Assembly (NCBI GenBank): GCA_949297775.1
Contig: CASFTM010000004.1
Coordinates: forward strand, 1 to 64,000
DNA: 64,000 nt
DNA from: an uncultured bacterium
GTDB taxonomy: Bacteria; Elusimicrobiota; Elusimicrobia; Elusimicrobiales; Elusimicrobiaceae
Direction: 5' to 3'
In this document: positions 8,387 through 17,940 of the stretch, piece after piece
How the letters are laid out: every line of letters begins with the position of its first letter
Position numbering within the stretch: position 1 is the first letter of the stretch
The notes under the pieces: generated by a model
Told to the model about the DNA's origin: nothing
Database searches by the model: none
The model's input: the letters and a program-made list of their open reading frames with translations, nothing else
Translations under genes and position numbers: made by a program

Positions 8387-10879
8387 TTAATTATTCCCCA
8401 CTTCCGCTGGGAAGTGTTCGGCCGGCATCGTTACCACAGCCGGCGTTTCACTGGCGGCAGCAGGAGAATCTTGCGCCTGTTCCGGGCCTGCCGGCGCGGC
8501 GTGTGCCGCCGCATTTTCCAGAGCCGCCTGTTCCGTTTTGGCGGGGAGCTCCTCTGACGGCAGAATTTCATCCCCTTGAGCGGACGGGAAATCTTGCGCT
8601 GCGGCCGCTTCCGTATTCTCCTCTTCTGGCATTATGCCCGGCTGTTCCATTTTCTGGGCCGCGGGTTCCTTATCGGACGCATCTTTCTTAAACAAACCGA
8701 ACAGTCCGCCGATACCCTTTTTAACCGAGCGGCTAGCAAAATTATTGCCTAACCCCTGCGTAACCAAAGACGAAACCGACCCGATTAAACTCATGCTTCC
8801 CTTCGGGTCCGACACCGTCCCCCCCACTTTTAACGTAAGCGGCATAATGCCGTCCGCTTCGTGTTTGCCGGGGGCGGCCTGCACGGTCATATCCAACTTT
8901 CCGTTGTTAAAATCCGTCGTCCCCCCCAACGTAAACGAAACCGTATCCGACACGAACGTCCCGTTTTGAATATGGGCTAAGCCTTGTTTAAAATCCACAT
9001 CCGTGGAAAATTTATCATACGCCATCTTCCCGCTGATTTTCCGGTCCGTATACGGCACCATAATCTGGCGGGTGGTGCCGTCCGGCTCGGTAACGGTTTG
9101 CACCACCAAATCGGCTTCTTTTTCGGCTGGGCCGACTCCGACCATATTCAACAATCCACTGCCTAATCCGTCCAACACGGCAAACACATTCATTGTATTG
9201 AACACTTTCCCCACTACGTTAATAGACAGGAATAAAATTTTTGTTACGGCGTTGGCATTGGTCAAATGGTATAAGTCCTTAATTTCCCCGTTTCCCATAT
9301 CCAGCCGCAAGGTGCCGTGCGTAGTTTTTAAATCCGGCGTAACGCCGGTTAAATCCGCCTGAAAATTCAAATCCGTCCCATAAATATACGGGGCATCCAG
9401 CGAATCAATCACCACATCCGCCCGCACCTCTACCGGCGGGAGCGGCCAGGCGGATTCTTCGGCTACGGGCAGTTTGGTGTCCGTCACAAATTGGGTATCA
9501 TCCGGCGGCGGAGCCTGGGCCAGCGGCGGCAGCGCTACCCGCCCGGCGCGCAGTTTTACATCCGCCTTCCACACTTGCGGGGCTTGCGTCAGGATAAAAG
9601 AACCTTCAAACGGGTCTCCGTTTAAGAGCCCCGTCAGGCGGGCAGAGGCGGAGCCTTCGGCAAAACCTTTTTGTTCCTGGGCCTGCAGGGAAGCCTCCAC
9701 CTGCGTAAATTCCCCCGTATAAGGCACCCGAACCGCCCCTTTTTGCAAGGTCATTTCCGCCGTGACGGCACTGTTTTTTTGGGAGGCCGAACCGGTTACG
9801 TCCCCTTGCAGGCGGTATTGCTCCACCCACACGGGCACCAACGCCGCGATATCTGCCAATTGGATATGAAAAGAGGTTTCAAAGTTATTGGGTTGTTGGC
9901 GGGCATAATCCCACTGGCCGGCAAACCGGCTTTCCAGCCCCGGCAATTTCACAGACAGTTGTTGGATATCCGCCGTTTGAGCTTTTAAATCCAGCCGTGC
10001 ATCGGCCACGGCCTGCAGCTGCGGCAGGGTAAATTCCGGCACGTCCGGATACCAATCCGCCGCCACGGCCGATGTTACATTTTCTAACTGCAGTTCGGCG
10101 TGTACCTGCGGATGCGTAAAATCTTCCACCCGCAGCCGCACACTGGCGGAAGCGTCCTTGTACTGCGCCGTAAAGCGGGCGACCTCGGCATAAGCGCGGC
10201 TAAGGTCTTTTAGCCCCTCCAAAGAAGCCTGCGCCTGCAGCCCGGCGGGAACGGTAATAATTTTGCCGTCCGTTTCATAAGTAAAAACAGATTTTATTTC
10301 TACAGAGAATTTTTGTTTCAGCCCAAATTCGCTGATTTGGAACGACACATCCGAAGCCGCCGCTTTGGTGTGGTGCTGCAAATCGGTATACGTCACATTT
10401 AAATCCCGCACGGATAAACGGTCCATCGTAATATCCACCGGCAAAGCGGCGGGCGTGGTTTGCTTAGCAGAAGAAGAGGTGCCTTTTGGAATAAGATCAT
10501 TAAAATTAAAAGTACCGTCTTCCCCGCGTACCACATTTAGTTCTGCCTGCGTTAGGATAAACGCCCGCACCTGCAGCCGGCCGCGCAGCAAATTAAGCAA
10601 ATTTACCCGCACGCGCACCCGCTGGACGGACGCAAAAGTTCCTTCCTGAAATCCGCCCGCTTCGGCAATTTCCAGGCCGTCCAGCTTTATTCCGCTGAAG
10701 CTGGCCGACATTTTTTGCAGCCGCACGTCCCGGTGCAACGTTTTGGAGGCTTTTTGGCGCACCCATTCGCGCGCCCAATCGGTAGACGAGCCCCAGCGCA
10801 GCATTAAATCCGCGCCAGTCAGCAAGGCCAACAACACCGCCGCGCCTGCGGCGGTCCACCTAATCCATTTTTTCTTCAT
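8387..10879 (-). CDS. AsmA-family-like envelope protein with Pro/Ala/Glu-rich tail
   Basis: An 830-residue protein with an N-terminal membrane anchor (about residues 8-27) and a long beta-rich, repetitive mature region, typical of AsmA/TamB-like proteins that span or organise the periplasm and may move lipids. Family-like features are the early segment with KLDGLEIAEAGGF and the late section MAYDKFSTDVDFKQGLAHIQNGTF, resembling the AsmA C-terminal domain. After about residue 715 the sequence turns into a low-complexity tail rich in Ala, Glu, Pro and Gln, probably disordered. Its start codon overlaps the end of the queH-like gene by 20 bp, so the two are likely co-transcribed. The family assignment rests on overall pattern and carries moderate certainty. 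Confidence 0.72.
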   Translation of the reverse strand: MKKKWIRWTAAGAAVLLALLTGADLMLRWGSSTDWAREWVRQKASKTLHRDVRLQKMSASFSGIKLDGLEIAEAGGFQEGTFASVQRVRVRVNLLNLLRGRLQVRAFILTQAELNVVRGEDGTFNFNDLIPKGTSSSAKQTTPAALPVDITMDRLSVRDLNVTYTDLQHHTKAAASDVSFQISEFGLKQKFSVEIKSVFTYETDGKIITVPAGLQAQASLEGLKDLSRAYAEVARFTAQYKDASASVRLRVEDFTHPQVHAELQLENVTSAVAADWYPDVPEFTLPQLQAVADARLDLKAQTADIQQLSVKLPGLESRFAGQWDYARQQPNNFETSFHIQLADIAALVPVWVEQYRLQGDVTGSASQKNSAVTAEMTLQKGAVRVPYTGEFTQVEASLQAQEQKGFAEGSASARLTGLLNGDPFEGSFILTQAPQVWKADVKLRAGRVALPPLAQAPPPDDTQFVTDTKLPVAEESAWPLPPVEVRADVVIDSLDAPYIYGTDLNFQADLTGVTPDLKTTHGTLRLDMGNGEIKDLYHLTNANAVTKILFLSINVVGKVFNTMNVFAVLDGLGSGLLNMVGVGPAEKEADLVVQTVTEPDGTTRQIMVPYTDRKISGKMAYDKFSTDVDFKQGLAHIQNGTFVSDTVSFTLGGTTDFNNGKLDMTVQAAPGKHEADGIMPLTLKVGGTVSDPKGSMSLIGSVSSLVTQGLGNNFASRSVKKGIGGLFGLFKKDASDKEPAAQKMEQPGIMPEEENTEAAAAQDFPSAQGDEILPSEELPAKTEQAALENAAAHAAPAGPEQAQDSPAAASETPAVVTMPAEHFPAEVGNN

Positions 10880-11432
10880 TTTTTTTATTTTGTCGCAAGC
10901 TGTATTTACAGCCGCAATAATTTTGTTCGTAAAGTTTAAATTCTTTAATTAACGCCCGGCGCAGTTCTTCCAACCCGCCTTTGCGCCAATTTACCGCCGC
11001 ATACGGTTTGCCGCTGGTAATCCAGGCCAGCCGGGCGGCCGCGTGAACCTGCTTTAAATCTTTATAAGGCGATACGCCCAATACCGAGGCAAATGCGTCA
11101 AACTTATGTTGGCGGGCATATTCAGCGGCTTTCTTAAGGCGCATCAAAAAACACGCAAAACAGCGTTTGCCGCGTTCGGGTTCGTTCTCCAGCCCTTTCA
11201 CGCACGCATCCCACACATCGGGTTCGTAGGGAAGTTCGGCAAAATTTACGCCCAGTAAGCCGCAAAGCCTTTTTTGTTCGTCGCGGCGTTTTTCGTATTC
11301 GGCGGCAGGATAAATATTAGGGTTATAAAACAACACAGTTACATCCACCCCGTCCTGCGACAGTTTTTTCAGCGCCGCACACGAACACGGCGCACAGCAA
11401 GATAACACAAGCAGTTTAGCGGGAGTTTGCAT
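10860..11432 (-). CDS. queH: Epoxyqueuosine reductase QueH
   Basis: A 190-residue protein of the QueH (DUF208) family, which reduces epoxyqueuosine to queuosine in tRNA, replacing the cobalamin-dependent QueG. The diagnostic cysteines are present: an N-terminal CC pair in LVLSCCAPCSC and a later CFACFLMRL, which bind an Fe-S cluster and a metal. The segments FYNPNIYPAAEYEKRR and FASVLGVSPYKDL are also typical. The gene is complete at normal family length and overlaps the AsmA-like gene downstream. I see no preQ1 riboswitch upstream and no other queuosine genes in the window. Confidence 0.9.
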   Translation of the reverse strand: MQTPAKLLVLSCCAPCSCAALKKLSQDGVDVTVLFYNPNIYPAAEYEKRRDEQKRLCGLLGVNFAELPYEPDVWDACVKGLENEPERGKRCFACFLMRLKKAAEYARQHKFDAFASVLGVSPYKDLKQVHAAARLAWITSGKPYAAVNWRKGGLEELRRALIKEFKLYEQNYCGCKYSLRQNKKNEEKMD

Positions 11433-11495
11433 ATATACAGTGTAGCAAAAAGCATTTTATGGACCAATCAAAATACTTTTTAAAAAAGGATTAGA

Positions 11496-11522
11496 TAAAA
11501 AAAGCGGGTCAAGCCCGCTTGG
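11496..11522 (-). terminator. Intrinsic terminator after the corA-like gene
   Basis: The stem AAGCGGG-tcaa-CCCGCTT is followed on the minus strand by a run of seven T, just downstream of the CorA-like stop codon. Confidence 0.8.
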
Positions 11523-11540
11523 TAAAAAAGGCCGGCTGGC

Positions 11541-12455
11541 TTACCAATTTTTATGCCGCCAGTACATCATTACCAGCCACACCAAAATCAGGCACAGCCC
11601 CACCAACATCCAAAATGCGTCCGGGTGTCCGGCCAGCGGCAGCGCCACGTTCATCCCGTAGGCGCTTACCACCAACGTAGGCACCATCATCCAAATGGTA
11701 ATGACGTTCAATTTTTTAATCAGCTGGTTTAAATTGTTGTTTACAATAGACGCACGCGCGTCCAACAACTGGGCCAAAATGTTGGAATAAATATCCGCCT
11801 GGGTTTTGCACTGCATATTTTCTACGATAATGTCGTCCAGCATTTCTTCGTCTTTTTCGTCAAACCCGATGCGGGCCGAAAGGTTGCGGGCTTTTTCAAA
11901 CACAAAGCCGTTAGAGGTAATAGCCTCGGCATAGTAGACCAAGCTTTTTACCAAACTGAACAGGTTCAAGAGGTACGTGTTATCCATAGACTCCGTGATT
12001 TTATCCTCAATTTCTTCGGAAATCATATGGATAATGCGCAAGTGTTCCACATAGTGGGAAATGGAGTTGTACACCAGCTTTAAAAAGACTTCTTTGATGG
12101 ATGAAACCGTATGAAAGCGCTTCCCCACAAACAGTGGGATGTCTTCCGCCAGCACGACAATCAGTTTATTTTCAAACAAAAACATCCCGACGGACGCCAC
12201 CTTAAATTCCAGCTGGTCTTTGCCGGAATAATTTTTAGGGCGTTTGTAAATCATCACAATATGTTCGGGTTCAAATTCCAAACGGGGCAGTTCGTCCGGG
12301 TCCAACGCAGAGGCGAGGGTATGCTCGTCTATCTGGCAGGTTTCCACCAAATAGCGTTGTTCTTCCACCGACGGATTGGTGTATACGAACACCTGGGCGG
12401 TGTCGGCGTCGGTTTCCGTCAGTTTTTTATTTGAAATTTCATATTTTTTGAGCAT
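11541..12455 (-). CDS. corA: CorA-family divalent cation (Mg2+/Co2+) channel
   Basis: A 304-residue inner-membrane ion channel subunit. The large N-terminal cytoplasmic alpha/beta domain is followed by a long helix and two C-terminal membrane segments. The signature YGMN motif (in VVSAYGMNVALPLAG) lies between them and forms the selectivity filter at the pore mouth. The C-terminal tail ends MYWRHKNW. The family usually moves Mg2+ as a homopentamer; some members carry Co2+, Ni2+ or Zn2+, and sequence alone does not decide. The gene is monocistronic, with its own terminator. Confidence 0.9.
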   Translation of the reverse strand: MLKKYEISNKKLTETDADTAQVFVYTNPSVEEQRYLVETCQIDEHTLASALDPDELPRLEFEPEHIVMIYKRPKNYSGKDQLEFKVASVGMFLFENKLIVVLAEDIPLFVGKRFHTVSSIKEVFLKLVYNSISHYVEHLRIIHMISEEIEDKITESMDNTYLLNLFSLVKSLVYYAEAITSNGFVFEKARNLSARIGFDEKDEEMLDDIIVENMQCKTQADIYSNILAQLLDARASIVNNNLNQLIKKLNVITIWMMVPTLVVSAYGMNVALPLAGHPDAFWMLVGLCLILVWLVMMYWRHKNW

Positions 12456-12523
12456 ACCCGGCCTCTAAGCTATATACTTTTATGATACCACCTAACAACC
12501 GGCTTGTAAAGTTTTTTATCGCC

Positions 12524-13873
12524 CTATTTCCCGGCGTGGCGGCGCGCTTCGGCCAGTTCGGCAGACAAGTGTTCTTTCGTTTCCGACAATACCACTTTGC
12601 GCAGCAGCCACAGCGACAAAATGTTAGGCAAACACATCAGCGCAATGGCCGTATCGGCCAGTTCCCACACCAGTTTGGGGCTTAAAAAACCGCCCACGCA
12701 CATCATCGCCAGCCACACCCAATAAACAGATTTTTCCACATTCACGCCCAAGCAAAACTGCACCGATTTGGCCGTATAATAGCTCCACCCTACCAGCGTG
12801 GAGAACGCAAACAGCGACAAAGACGCCAACAGGAAAAATGACCCACCCGGCAAAGACGCGAAGGCATTTTCCGCCAGCTGCGCGCCAAACAGCGTGCCGC
12901 TTTTCCAGTCCCCGGCGATAACGACCGTTACTCCGGAAAGCAAACAAATGACCAGGGTGTCCCAAAACACCGTCGTGGCGGAAATGAGCCCCTGGCGCAC
13001 GGAATTGGGCGTTTTGGCGGCTGCGGCGGCAATGGCGCCGCTTCCGCTGCCGGCCTCGTTGGACAACACGCCGCGCGACACCCCATAACGCACCGCCTCT
13101 TTAATGGTAATCCCCACGGCGCCGCCCAACACGGCGGTACCGGTAAAGGCGCTTTTAAAAATACTGGCAATAGCCCAGGGCAATTTTTCCAAATGGGTTA
13201 CAATCACCGCCACGCACAGCAAAATATACAAAACCGCCATAAACGGCACCAGCCATTTGCACAAAGCGGCAATTTTACGTACGCCGCCCAGAATGACAGC
13301 CGCCGTCAGCACCACCAGTACAGCCGTCGTGCCCAACGCCGGCGCTTGAAAGACGGAACCGTATATCGCCACCAGCGAATTGGTTTGGATAAGCGTGTCG
13401 GCAAAGCCCATCATCGCCGTAGCAATGGCAAACACGGCGGCGGTTTTTTTCATATTCAACCCGTTTTTAAGCACATACATCGGTCCGCCCACATATTCGC
13501 CGGCGGCGTTCTGTTCGCGGTATTTTACCGCCAAAACCGATTCGGCATATTTGGTAGCCATCGCAAAAAAGGCAGAAAGCATCATCCAAAAAAGCGCACC
13601 CGGCCCGCCCGTAGATACAGCCGCCGCCACGCCTACGATATTGCCCGTGCCCACCATAGCGGCTAGCGCAATCACCAGCGCGCCAAAACTGCTGACGGCT
13701 CCGGCGGAATGGCTTTTTTTAAGGGTAAGAGAAATGGAATGGAACAGGTGTTTTTGGATAAATTTCAGCTTCCAGGTAAAATACAAGCTGATTCCTACGA
13801 TCAGCACCAGCATAGGCGCGCCCCATAAAAACGCGTTAAACTTTACAACGGTTTGCGTAATCATTTCCATCAT
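12524..13873 (-). CDS. Sodium:alanine/glycine symporter (AGCS family)
   Basis: A 449-residue permease with about ten membrane segments. Family marks include VSSFGALVIALAAMVGTGNIVGVAAAVSTGGPGALFW split over the early segments, AKYAESVLAVKYRE, and YGVSRGVLSNEAGSGSGAIAAA. It couples Na+ entry to uptake of alanine or glycine, which fits a peptide- or amino-acid-scavenging gut organism. The first ATG of a cluster is preferred because an AAGGA ribosome site lies about 7 bp before it. The gene stands alone on the minus strand, divergent from the nucleoside phosphorylase at 13949. Confidence 0.9.
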   Translation of the reverse strand: MMEMITQTVVKFNAFLWGAPMLVLIVGISLYFTWKLKFIQKHLFHSISLTLKKSHSAGAVSSFGALVIALAAMVGTGNIVGVAAAVSTGGPGALFWMMLSAFFAMATKYAESVLAVKYREQNAAGEYVGGPMYVLKNGLNMKKTAAVFAIATAMMGFADTLIQTNSLVAIYGSVFQAPALGTTAVLVVLTAAVILGGVRKIAALCKWLVPFMAVLYILLCVAVIVTHLEKLPWAIASIFKSAFTGTAVLGGAVGITIKEAVRYGVSRGVLSNEAGSGSGAIAAAAAKTPNSVRQGLISATTVFWDTLVICLLSGVTVVIAGDWKSGTLFGAQLAENAFASLPGGSFFLLASLSLFAFSTLVGWSYYTAKSVQFCLGVNVEKSVYWVWLAMMCVGGFLSPKLVWELADTAIALMCLPNILSLWLLRKVVLSETKEHLSAELAEARRHAGK

Positions 13874-13948
13874 ACACTGTTCCTTTTATTCCTTTCTTTT
13901 TTGTATAGTATTATTATACGGGTACACAACTTGTAAATTTTACCAAAT

Positions 13949-14695
13949 ATGACCTTATTATTCCCAAAAAATAAAAAACCTTCTTTAAAGGAAATTTCCA
14001 CCCCCGCCGGTTACGTGCGCCATGTGGCCGCCGGGCTGAAACTGCCGTCCAAGGCAATTTTATGTCCTATTTCTTCGCTGACGCGCTACCTGGAAAGCCA
14101 CGCCAAATACAAAAAATATAACTGCGAGGCCGACATCTACGCTCTGCAAGGCGAAGATTTATGCTATGTCACCCAGTTCGGTTCCGGCGCGCCCGGAATG
14201 GCGATGGCGTTGGAAGTGCTGATTGCGCTGGGCGTAAAAGAATTCGTGTTTATCGGCTTAGCCGGGTCCCTGCAGGAAGAAGTACAGCCGGCGGACATCG
14301 TGCTGTGCCAGGAAGCTCTTTGCGATGACGGCACTTCCCCCTGCTACACCGCCCGCGATACGAGCCGCCCCAACAAAGCGTTGTTGTCTAAATTAGCCAA
14401 ACAGCTGCACGCGGACAAACAAAACTTCCACACCGGGTTGAACTGGACGACGGACGCCATCTTCCGCGAAACAAAGGAAGAAGTAAAACACTACCAGAAA
14501 AAAGACGTCCTGACGGTGGAAATGGAAACCGCCGCTTTTTACGCCATTTGCGCCAAGCGCAAGGTGAAAGGCGCGGCGGCTTTCGTAGTGAGCGATTGCC
14601 TGTACAACTTAAAATGGGAACCCCACTTTGGCGAAAAACCCATCTTCCGCGCGCTGGAAACCGTGTTTGAAGCGGCCCGGAAAGCGTTAAAATAA
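13949..14695 (+). CDS. PNP/UDP-family nucleoside phosphorylase (uridine-phosphorylase-like)
   Basis: A 248-residue protein of the hexameric PNP_UDP_1 family. The phosphate/ribose-binding regions are recognisable: TQFGSGAPGMAMALE, FIGLAGSLQEEVQPADIV and the late VEMETAAFYA motif with its Met-Glu pair contacting ribose, followed by VVSDCL. The reaction is phosphorolysis of a nucleoside; whether uridine or a purine nucleoside is preferred is not decided here. With the pyrimidine phosphorylase at 7026 it points to nucleoside salvage. The N-terminus is slightly extended compared with minimal family members. The gene ends at a strong terminator shared with the kinase gene. Confidence 0.85.
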   Translation: MTLLFPKNKKPSLKEISTPAGYVRHVAAGLKLPSKAILCPISSLTRYLESHAKYKKYNCEADIYALQGEDLCYVTQFGSGAPGMAMALEVLIALGVKEFVFIGLAGSLQEEVQPADIVLCQEALCDDGTSPCYTARDTSRPNKALLSKLAKQLHADKQNFHTGLNWTTDAIFRETKEEVKHYQKKDVLTVEMETAAFYAICAKRKVKGAAAFVVSDCLYNLKWEPHFGEKPIFRALETVFEAARKALK

Positions 14696-14751
14696 ATCAT
14701 CCGGTAAATCCTTCCGGTTTTATCCGGTCTGCCAGGATATATTTTTATAAT

Positions 14752-14786
14752 AAAACGGGACGGAAAATTTTCCGTCCCGTTTTTTA
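14752..14786. terminator. Bidirectional terminator
   Basis: A perfect 14-bp stem AACGGGACGGAAAA / TTTTCCGTCCCGTT lies between two convergent genes, with A- and T-runs on both sides. Confidence 0.9.
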
Positions 14787-14804
14787 TTTCAGCTTACAAA
14801 AGAA

Positions 14805-16292
14805 TTAATAATGGGTTTGTTCCAATTCTTCAGGCAGAGGGTCAATAGCTTTCAAACGGCTCCAAAACTCATCAATCGTTTGAAGACGTTCTTTGGGGTC
14901 CTCTTTTAATGCATCCTCCAACAATCCGTCTACGGCAGGAGGAACATTCGGCGCCAATTTGGAAGCCGGCACTATTTTTTTGTTGGCGATATCAAACCCT
15001 TTCACCGTCCACGGCACCTGCCCCACCAACGCCTCGTAAAAGCATAAAGCCAGCGAGTAGACATCCGACTGTTTACGCATAAATCCTTTTTGCTGTTCGG
15101 GCGCCATATAAGCGGGCGTTCCGGCTACGGTACGCGCGCCGGTTTGGTGGTCTACGGATTTTTTGGCTACGCCGAAATCCATCACTTTGGCTTTGTCATC
15201 GCCAAAAATCATAATGTTGCCGGGTTTCAAATCGCAGTGGATAATATCCTGGGAATGGGCGTATTGCAGGCCGCGGCAGACATATTCAAAAATCTGTTTC
15301 GCCTTGGAAAACGGAAGCCGTCCATCAATATCCAACCGGGTTTCCAAGGTCTGCCCGTCCACATACTCAAACACCAAATATAAGGAACTTTCCGATTCAA
15401 TTACGGTATAGATTTCCACAATGCACGGATGCCGCAACAACGCCACCATACGCGCTTCCGATAAAAATTGTTCACGCACATAGGCACTGCGCACCAGTTC
15501 CGGGCGGACGCGTTTAATGGCTACTTTGCGTTTAAGCACTTTATCATAGGCTTCATACACTTTTCCCATGCCGCCTTCGCCGATTTGGCGGATAAAATCG
15601 TACTGTTCTTTTACTTCCACTTCCCGGCGGGAAAAGGCATTGCGCGGCTGGCGGAACACGTCTTCATACCGCCAATACACAAACAGTAGCGCCGCTACGA
15701 TGACGGCAATAATATACAACGTTACCCACCGCGGGGAAGAATCTTGCTGCAAAGGTTTTTTGTCTTCTTTGGTGCGGTTGACGGCCATTTTTTGGTCCAA
15801 ATCTTCCTGCAATTTTTGGGCCAGGCGCGACGAAGGATTTAACTTAAGCGCCGTATCCACATCCATCCGGGCGCGTTCATAGTCCCCCAGTTGCATATAG
15901 GCTCCGCCGCGCAAAATATAGGGGCGGGCGTCCTGCGGAGCTACGGCGATTGCCTGCCCGGCGGAGTAGACTACATCATCATATTTGCCTAAGCCGTCGT
16001 AGGCGATAGCCAACAGCAAATGAAATCGGTTATCTAAAAAATTTTTAGCGGTTAACGCATTAATCCGGCGGATAACTTCCGTAAAATGTTTGTTTTTTAG
16101 CTGGTTGTTCAAAGAAGCAATTTCAGCATTGCGGGCCGATTGGTCAAATACGGGTGCTTGGGCAGGCGTATTCGTCTGGGAAGAAAAATTCCCTCCCACC
16201 AAAAGCGGCGTACTCTGTTTAACGGGAGCGGCCCCTAAAGCAGCCCCGCACAAAAACACTGCCGCGAGCAAAAGAAGTTTCTGTTTGAACAT
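14805..16292 (-). CDS. Receptor-like Ser/Thr protein kinase with exported TPR domain
   Basis: A 495-residue protein. A signal peptide (residues 1-21) is followed by a TPR region (about 55-165; for example AYDGLGKYDDVVYSAGQAI and AYMQLGDYERARMDVDTAL), one membrane segment (about 190-207) and a C-terminal Hanks-type kinase (about 230-490). The kinase has the glycine loop IGEGGMGKVYEA, the VAIKR lysine near 260, an HCD catalytic loop (Asp354, DLKPGN), DFG at 372-374 and GTPAYMAPEQ, so it should be active. The order is the reverse of PknB-type kinases, where the kinase is N-terminal. I infer that the TPR domain binds a periplasmic partner and signals inward. The gene is monocistronic and divergent from murI. 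Confidence 0.88.
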   Translation of the reverse strand: MFKQKLLLLAAVFLCGAALGAAPVKQSTPLLVGGNFSSQTNTPAQAPVFDQSARNAEIASLNNQLKNKHFTEVIRRINALTAKNFLDNRFHLLLAIAYDGLGKYDDVVYSAGQAIAVAPQDARPYILRGGAYMQLGDYERARMDVDTALKLNPSSRLAQKLQEDLDQKMAVNRTKEDKKPLQQDSSPRWVTLYIIAVIVAALLFVYWRYEDVFRQPRNAFSRREVEVKEQYDFIRQIGEGGMGKVYEAYDKVLKRKVAIKRVRPELVRSAYVREQFLSEARMVALLRHPCIVEIYTVIESESSLYLVFEYVDGQTLETRLDIDGRLPFSKAKQIFEYVCRGLQYAHSQDIIHCDLKPGNIMIFGDDKAKVMDFGVAKKSVDHQTGARTVAGTPAYMAPEQQKGFMRKQSDVYSLALCFYEALVGQVPWTVKGFDIANKKIVPASKLAPNVPPAVDGLLEDALKEDPKERLQTIDEFWSRLKAIDPLPEELEQTHY

Positions 16293-16354
16293 AAGGATAT
16301 TCTAGCACAAAGAAAGGGTTTTGTTCCAATACCCAAATTACTATAATAAGAATT

Positions 16355-17155
16355 ATGAAAAAACAACCCATCGGCGTTTTTGACTCCGGCCTGGGCGGAT
16401 TGACCATTTTAAAAGCCTTGCGCCGCCAGTTGCCGCACGAAGATTTAATTTATTTTGGCGATACCGCAAACGTACCCTATGGTTCCAAATCTAAAGCGGC
16501 GGTAACTAAATTTTCTTTGGCGATTGCTCGGTTTCTGCAAAGCCAAGAGGTCAAACTAATTATCGTGGCGTGCAACACCGCTTCGGCCCAGGCGCTGGCA
16601 GAGCTGCGCCGGGAAATGGACGTCCCGGTAATGGGCGTAATAGAACCGGGGGCGCAAAAAGCCGCGAAAGTAACCCGCAACGGACGGATTGCCGTATTGG
16701 GCACGGAAGGAACGGTACGCAGCAAAGCATATCCTAAAGCCATTTTAAAGCGCGCCCCGCGCGCCGCGGTCCTCCAGCAGGCGTGCCCGCTGTTTGTGCC
16801 GCTGGCGGAGGAAAGCTGGGGCCAAAAACCGGCGGCCCGGCTGATTGCCCGGGAGTACCTGGAGCCGGTGCAAAAAAGCGGCGCCGATACCGTGATTTTG
16901 GGCTGTACGCACTACCCGCTGTTAAAACCCGTTATTGCTTCCATATTGGGTAAAAAAGTAACGTTAGTGGATTCCGCCGACACGCTGGCGGAGGCCGCCC
17001 AACAATTTTTGGCCTCCCGCCGCCAACTGGAAACTGGCGGCAAAGGGCGGGTGCGGCTTTATGCCAGTGATGACCCGGCCCGTTTTAAACATTTGGCGCA
17101 GCGCTTATTAGCGGAACCGATTGGCGCCGTGCGGCTTAAAAAACTGGATTTATGA
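16355..17155 (+). CDS. murI: Glutamate racemase
   Basis: A 266-residue cytoplasmic enzyme that makes D-glutamate for peptidoglycan. The two catalytic cysteines lie in their standard contexts: VACNTASAQAL and LGCTHYPLL. The N-terminal IGVFDSGLGGLTILKAL and YFGDTANVPYG are also diagnostic. Its stop codon overlaps the start of pgeF (ATGA), so the two are translationally coupled. No clear ribosome site precedes the ATG; the short upstream region is shared with the divergent kinase gene. Confidence 0.95.
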   Translation: MKKQPIGVFDSGLGGLTILKALRRQLPHEDLIYFGDTANVPYGSKSKAAVTKFSLAIARFLQSQEVKLIIVACNTASAQALAELRREMDVPVMGVIEPGAQKAAKVTRNGRIAVLGTEGTVRSKAYPKAILKRAPRAAVLQQACPLFVPLAEESWGQKPAARLIAREYLEPVQKSGADTVILGCTHYPLLKPVIASILGKKVTLVDSADTLAEAAQQFLASRRQLETGGKGRVRLYASDDPARFKHLAQRLLAEPIGAVRLKKLDL

Positions 17156-17844
17156 AAATATACGCAGACAACCGAATGCTGTCCCTGGGGCTGGTCGGGG
17201 GAACCGTTTCCCGCCAGGCCGGCAATATGCGGGACTTGGCTAACCAGTCCGCCCTGTACAAGCAGTTAAACATACCGGAAAAGCAAATTTTGCATTTCCG
17301 CCAAACCCACAGCAGCCGGATTATCCGCATCGCTTCGGACGCGGACGCGCTGGCGTTTCAAAACCAGCCCGAACAAGAAGCCGACGCGTGGGTACTTTCC
17401 TGCGGCGGCTGGGGCGCGGCGGTTTTGACGGCGGACTGCGTGCCGCTTTTTCTGTGGGATGAAACCGCCCGCGTTTTTGCGTTGGCGCACTGCGGCTGGC
17501 GGGGCGTGGTACAACAGCTGCCATACCAAACCGCTCTGGCAATGAAAGAAGCCGGCGCACAGGGCGTTATTTACGGTTGGCTGGGGCCGCATATCCAAAG
17601 CTGCTGTTTTGAAGTACAGCAAGACACCGCTTCCCAGTTTTCGGCGCAAAGCGTGCTGCATAAAGACGGCAAGATTTTTATCAATTTAAATACGGAAATC
17701 ATCCTCCAACTCCAGCTGGCGGGGCTGACCGCCGCCGACATCAAAACGCCGTATTACTGCACGTGCGGCGATAAAGAAAACTTCTTTTCCTGGCGCAGGG
17801 ACCACGTAAAAGACTGCTTGCTTTCTTTTGTATATAAGCCCTAG
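17152..17844 (+). CDS. pgeF: Polyphenol-oxidase-family peptidoglycan editing factor (PgeF/YfiH)
   Basis: A 230-residue protein of the YfiH (DUF152) family. It carries the metal-binding residues in FRQTHSSRII, the ADCVPLF motif and AHCGWRGVV. Family members are reported as purine nucleoside/laccase-type enzymes, and in Escherichia coli YfiH removes wrongly incorporated residues from UDP-MurNAc peptides, which would fit the coupling to murI. The start ATG overlaps the murI stop codon by four bases. A strong terminator follows about 28 bp after the stop codon. Confidence 0.9.
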   Translation: MKIYADNRMLSLGLVGGTVSRQAGNMRDLANQSALYKQLNIPEKQILHFRQTHSSRIIRIASDADALAFQNQPEQEADAWVLSCGGWGAAVLTADCVPLFLWDETARVFALAHCGWRGVVQQLPYQTALAMKEAGAQGVIYGWLGPHIQSCCFEVQQDTASQFSAQSVLHKDGKIFINLNTEIILQLQLAGLTAADIKTPYYCTCGDKENFFSWRRDHVKDCLLSFVYKP

Positions 17845-17871
17845 CGGCCGCAAGCACAACACCTTTTACGC

Positions 17872-17902
17872 AAAACGCCCCGGGCTGCCCGGGGCGTTTT
17901 TT
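17872..17902. terminator. Bidirectional terminator after murI-pgeF
   Basis: The stem AACGCCCCGGGC / GCCCGGGGCGTT with flanking A- and T-runs separates pgeF from the convergent antiporter gene. Confidence 0.85.
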
Positions 17903-17940
17903 GATATTCCAACAAAAAAGCAACGCACTGTAAGGATCTT

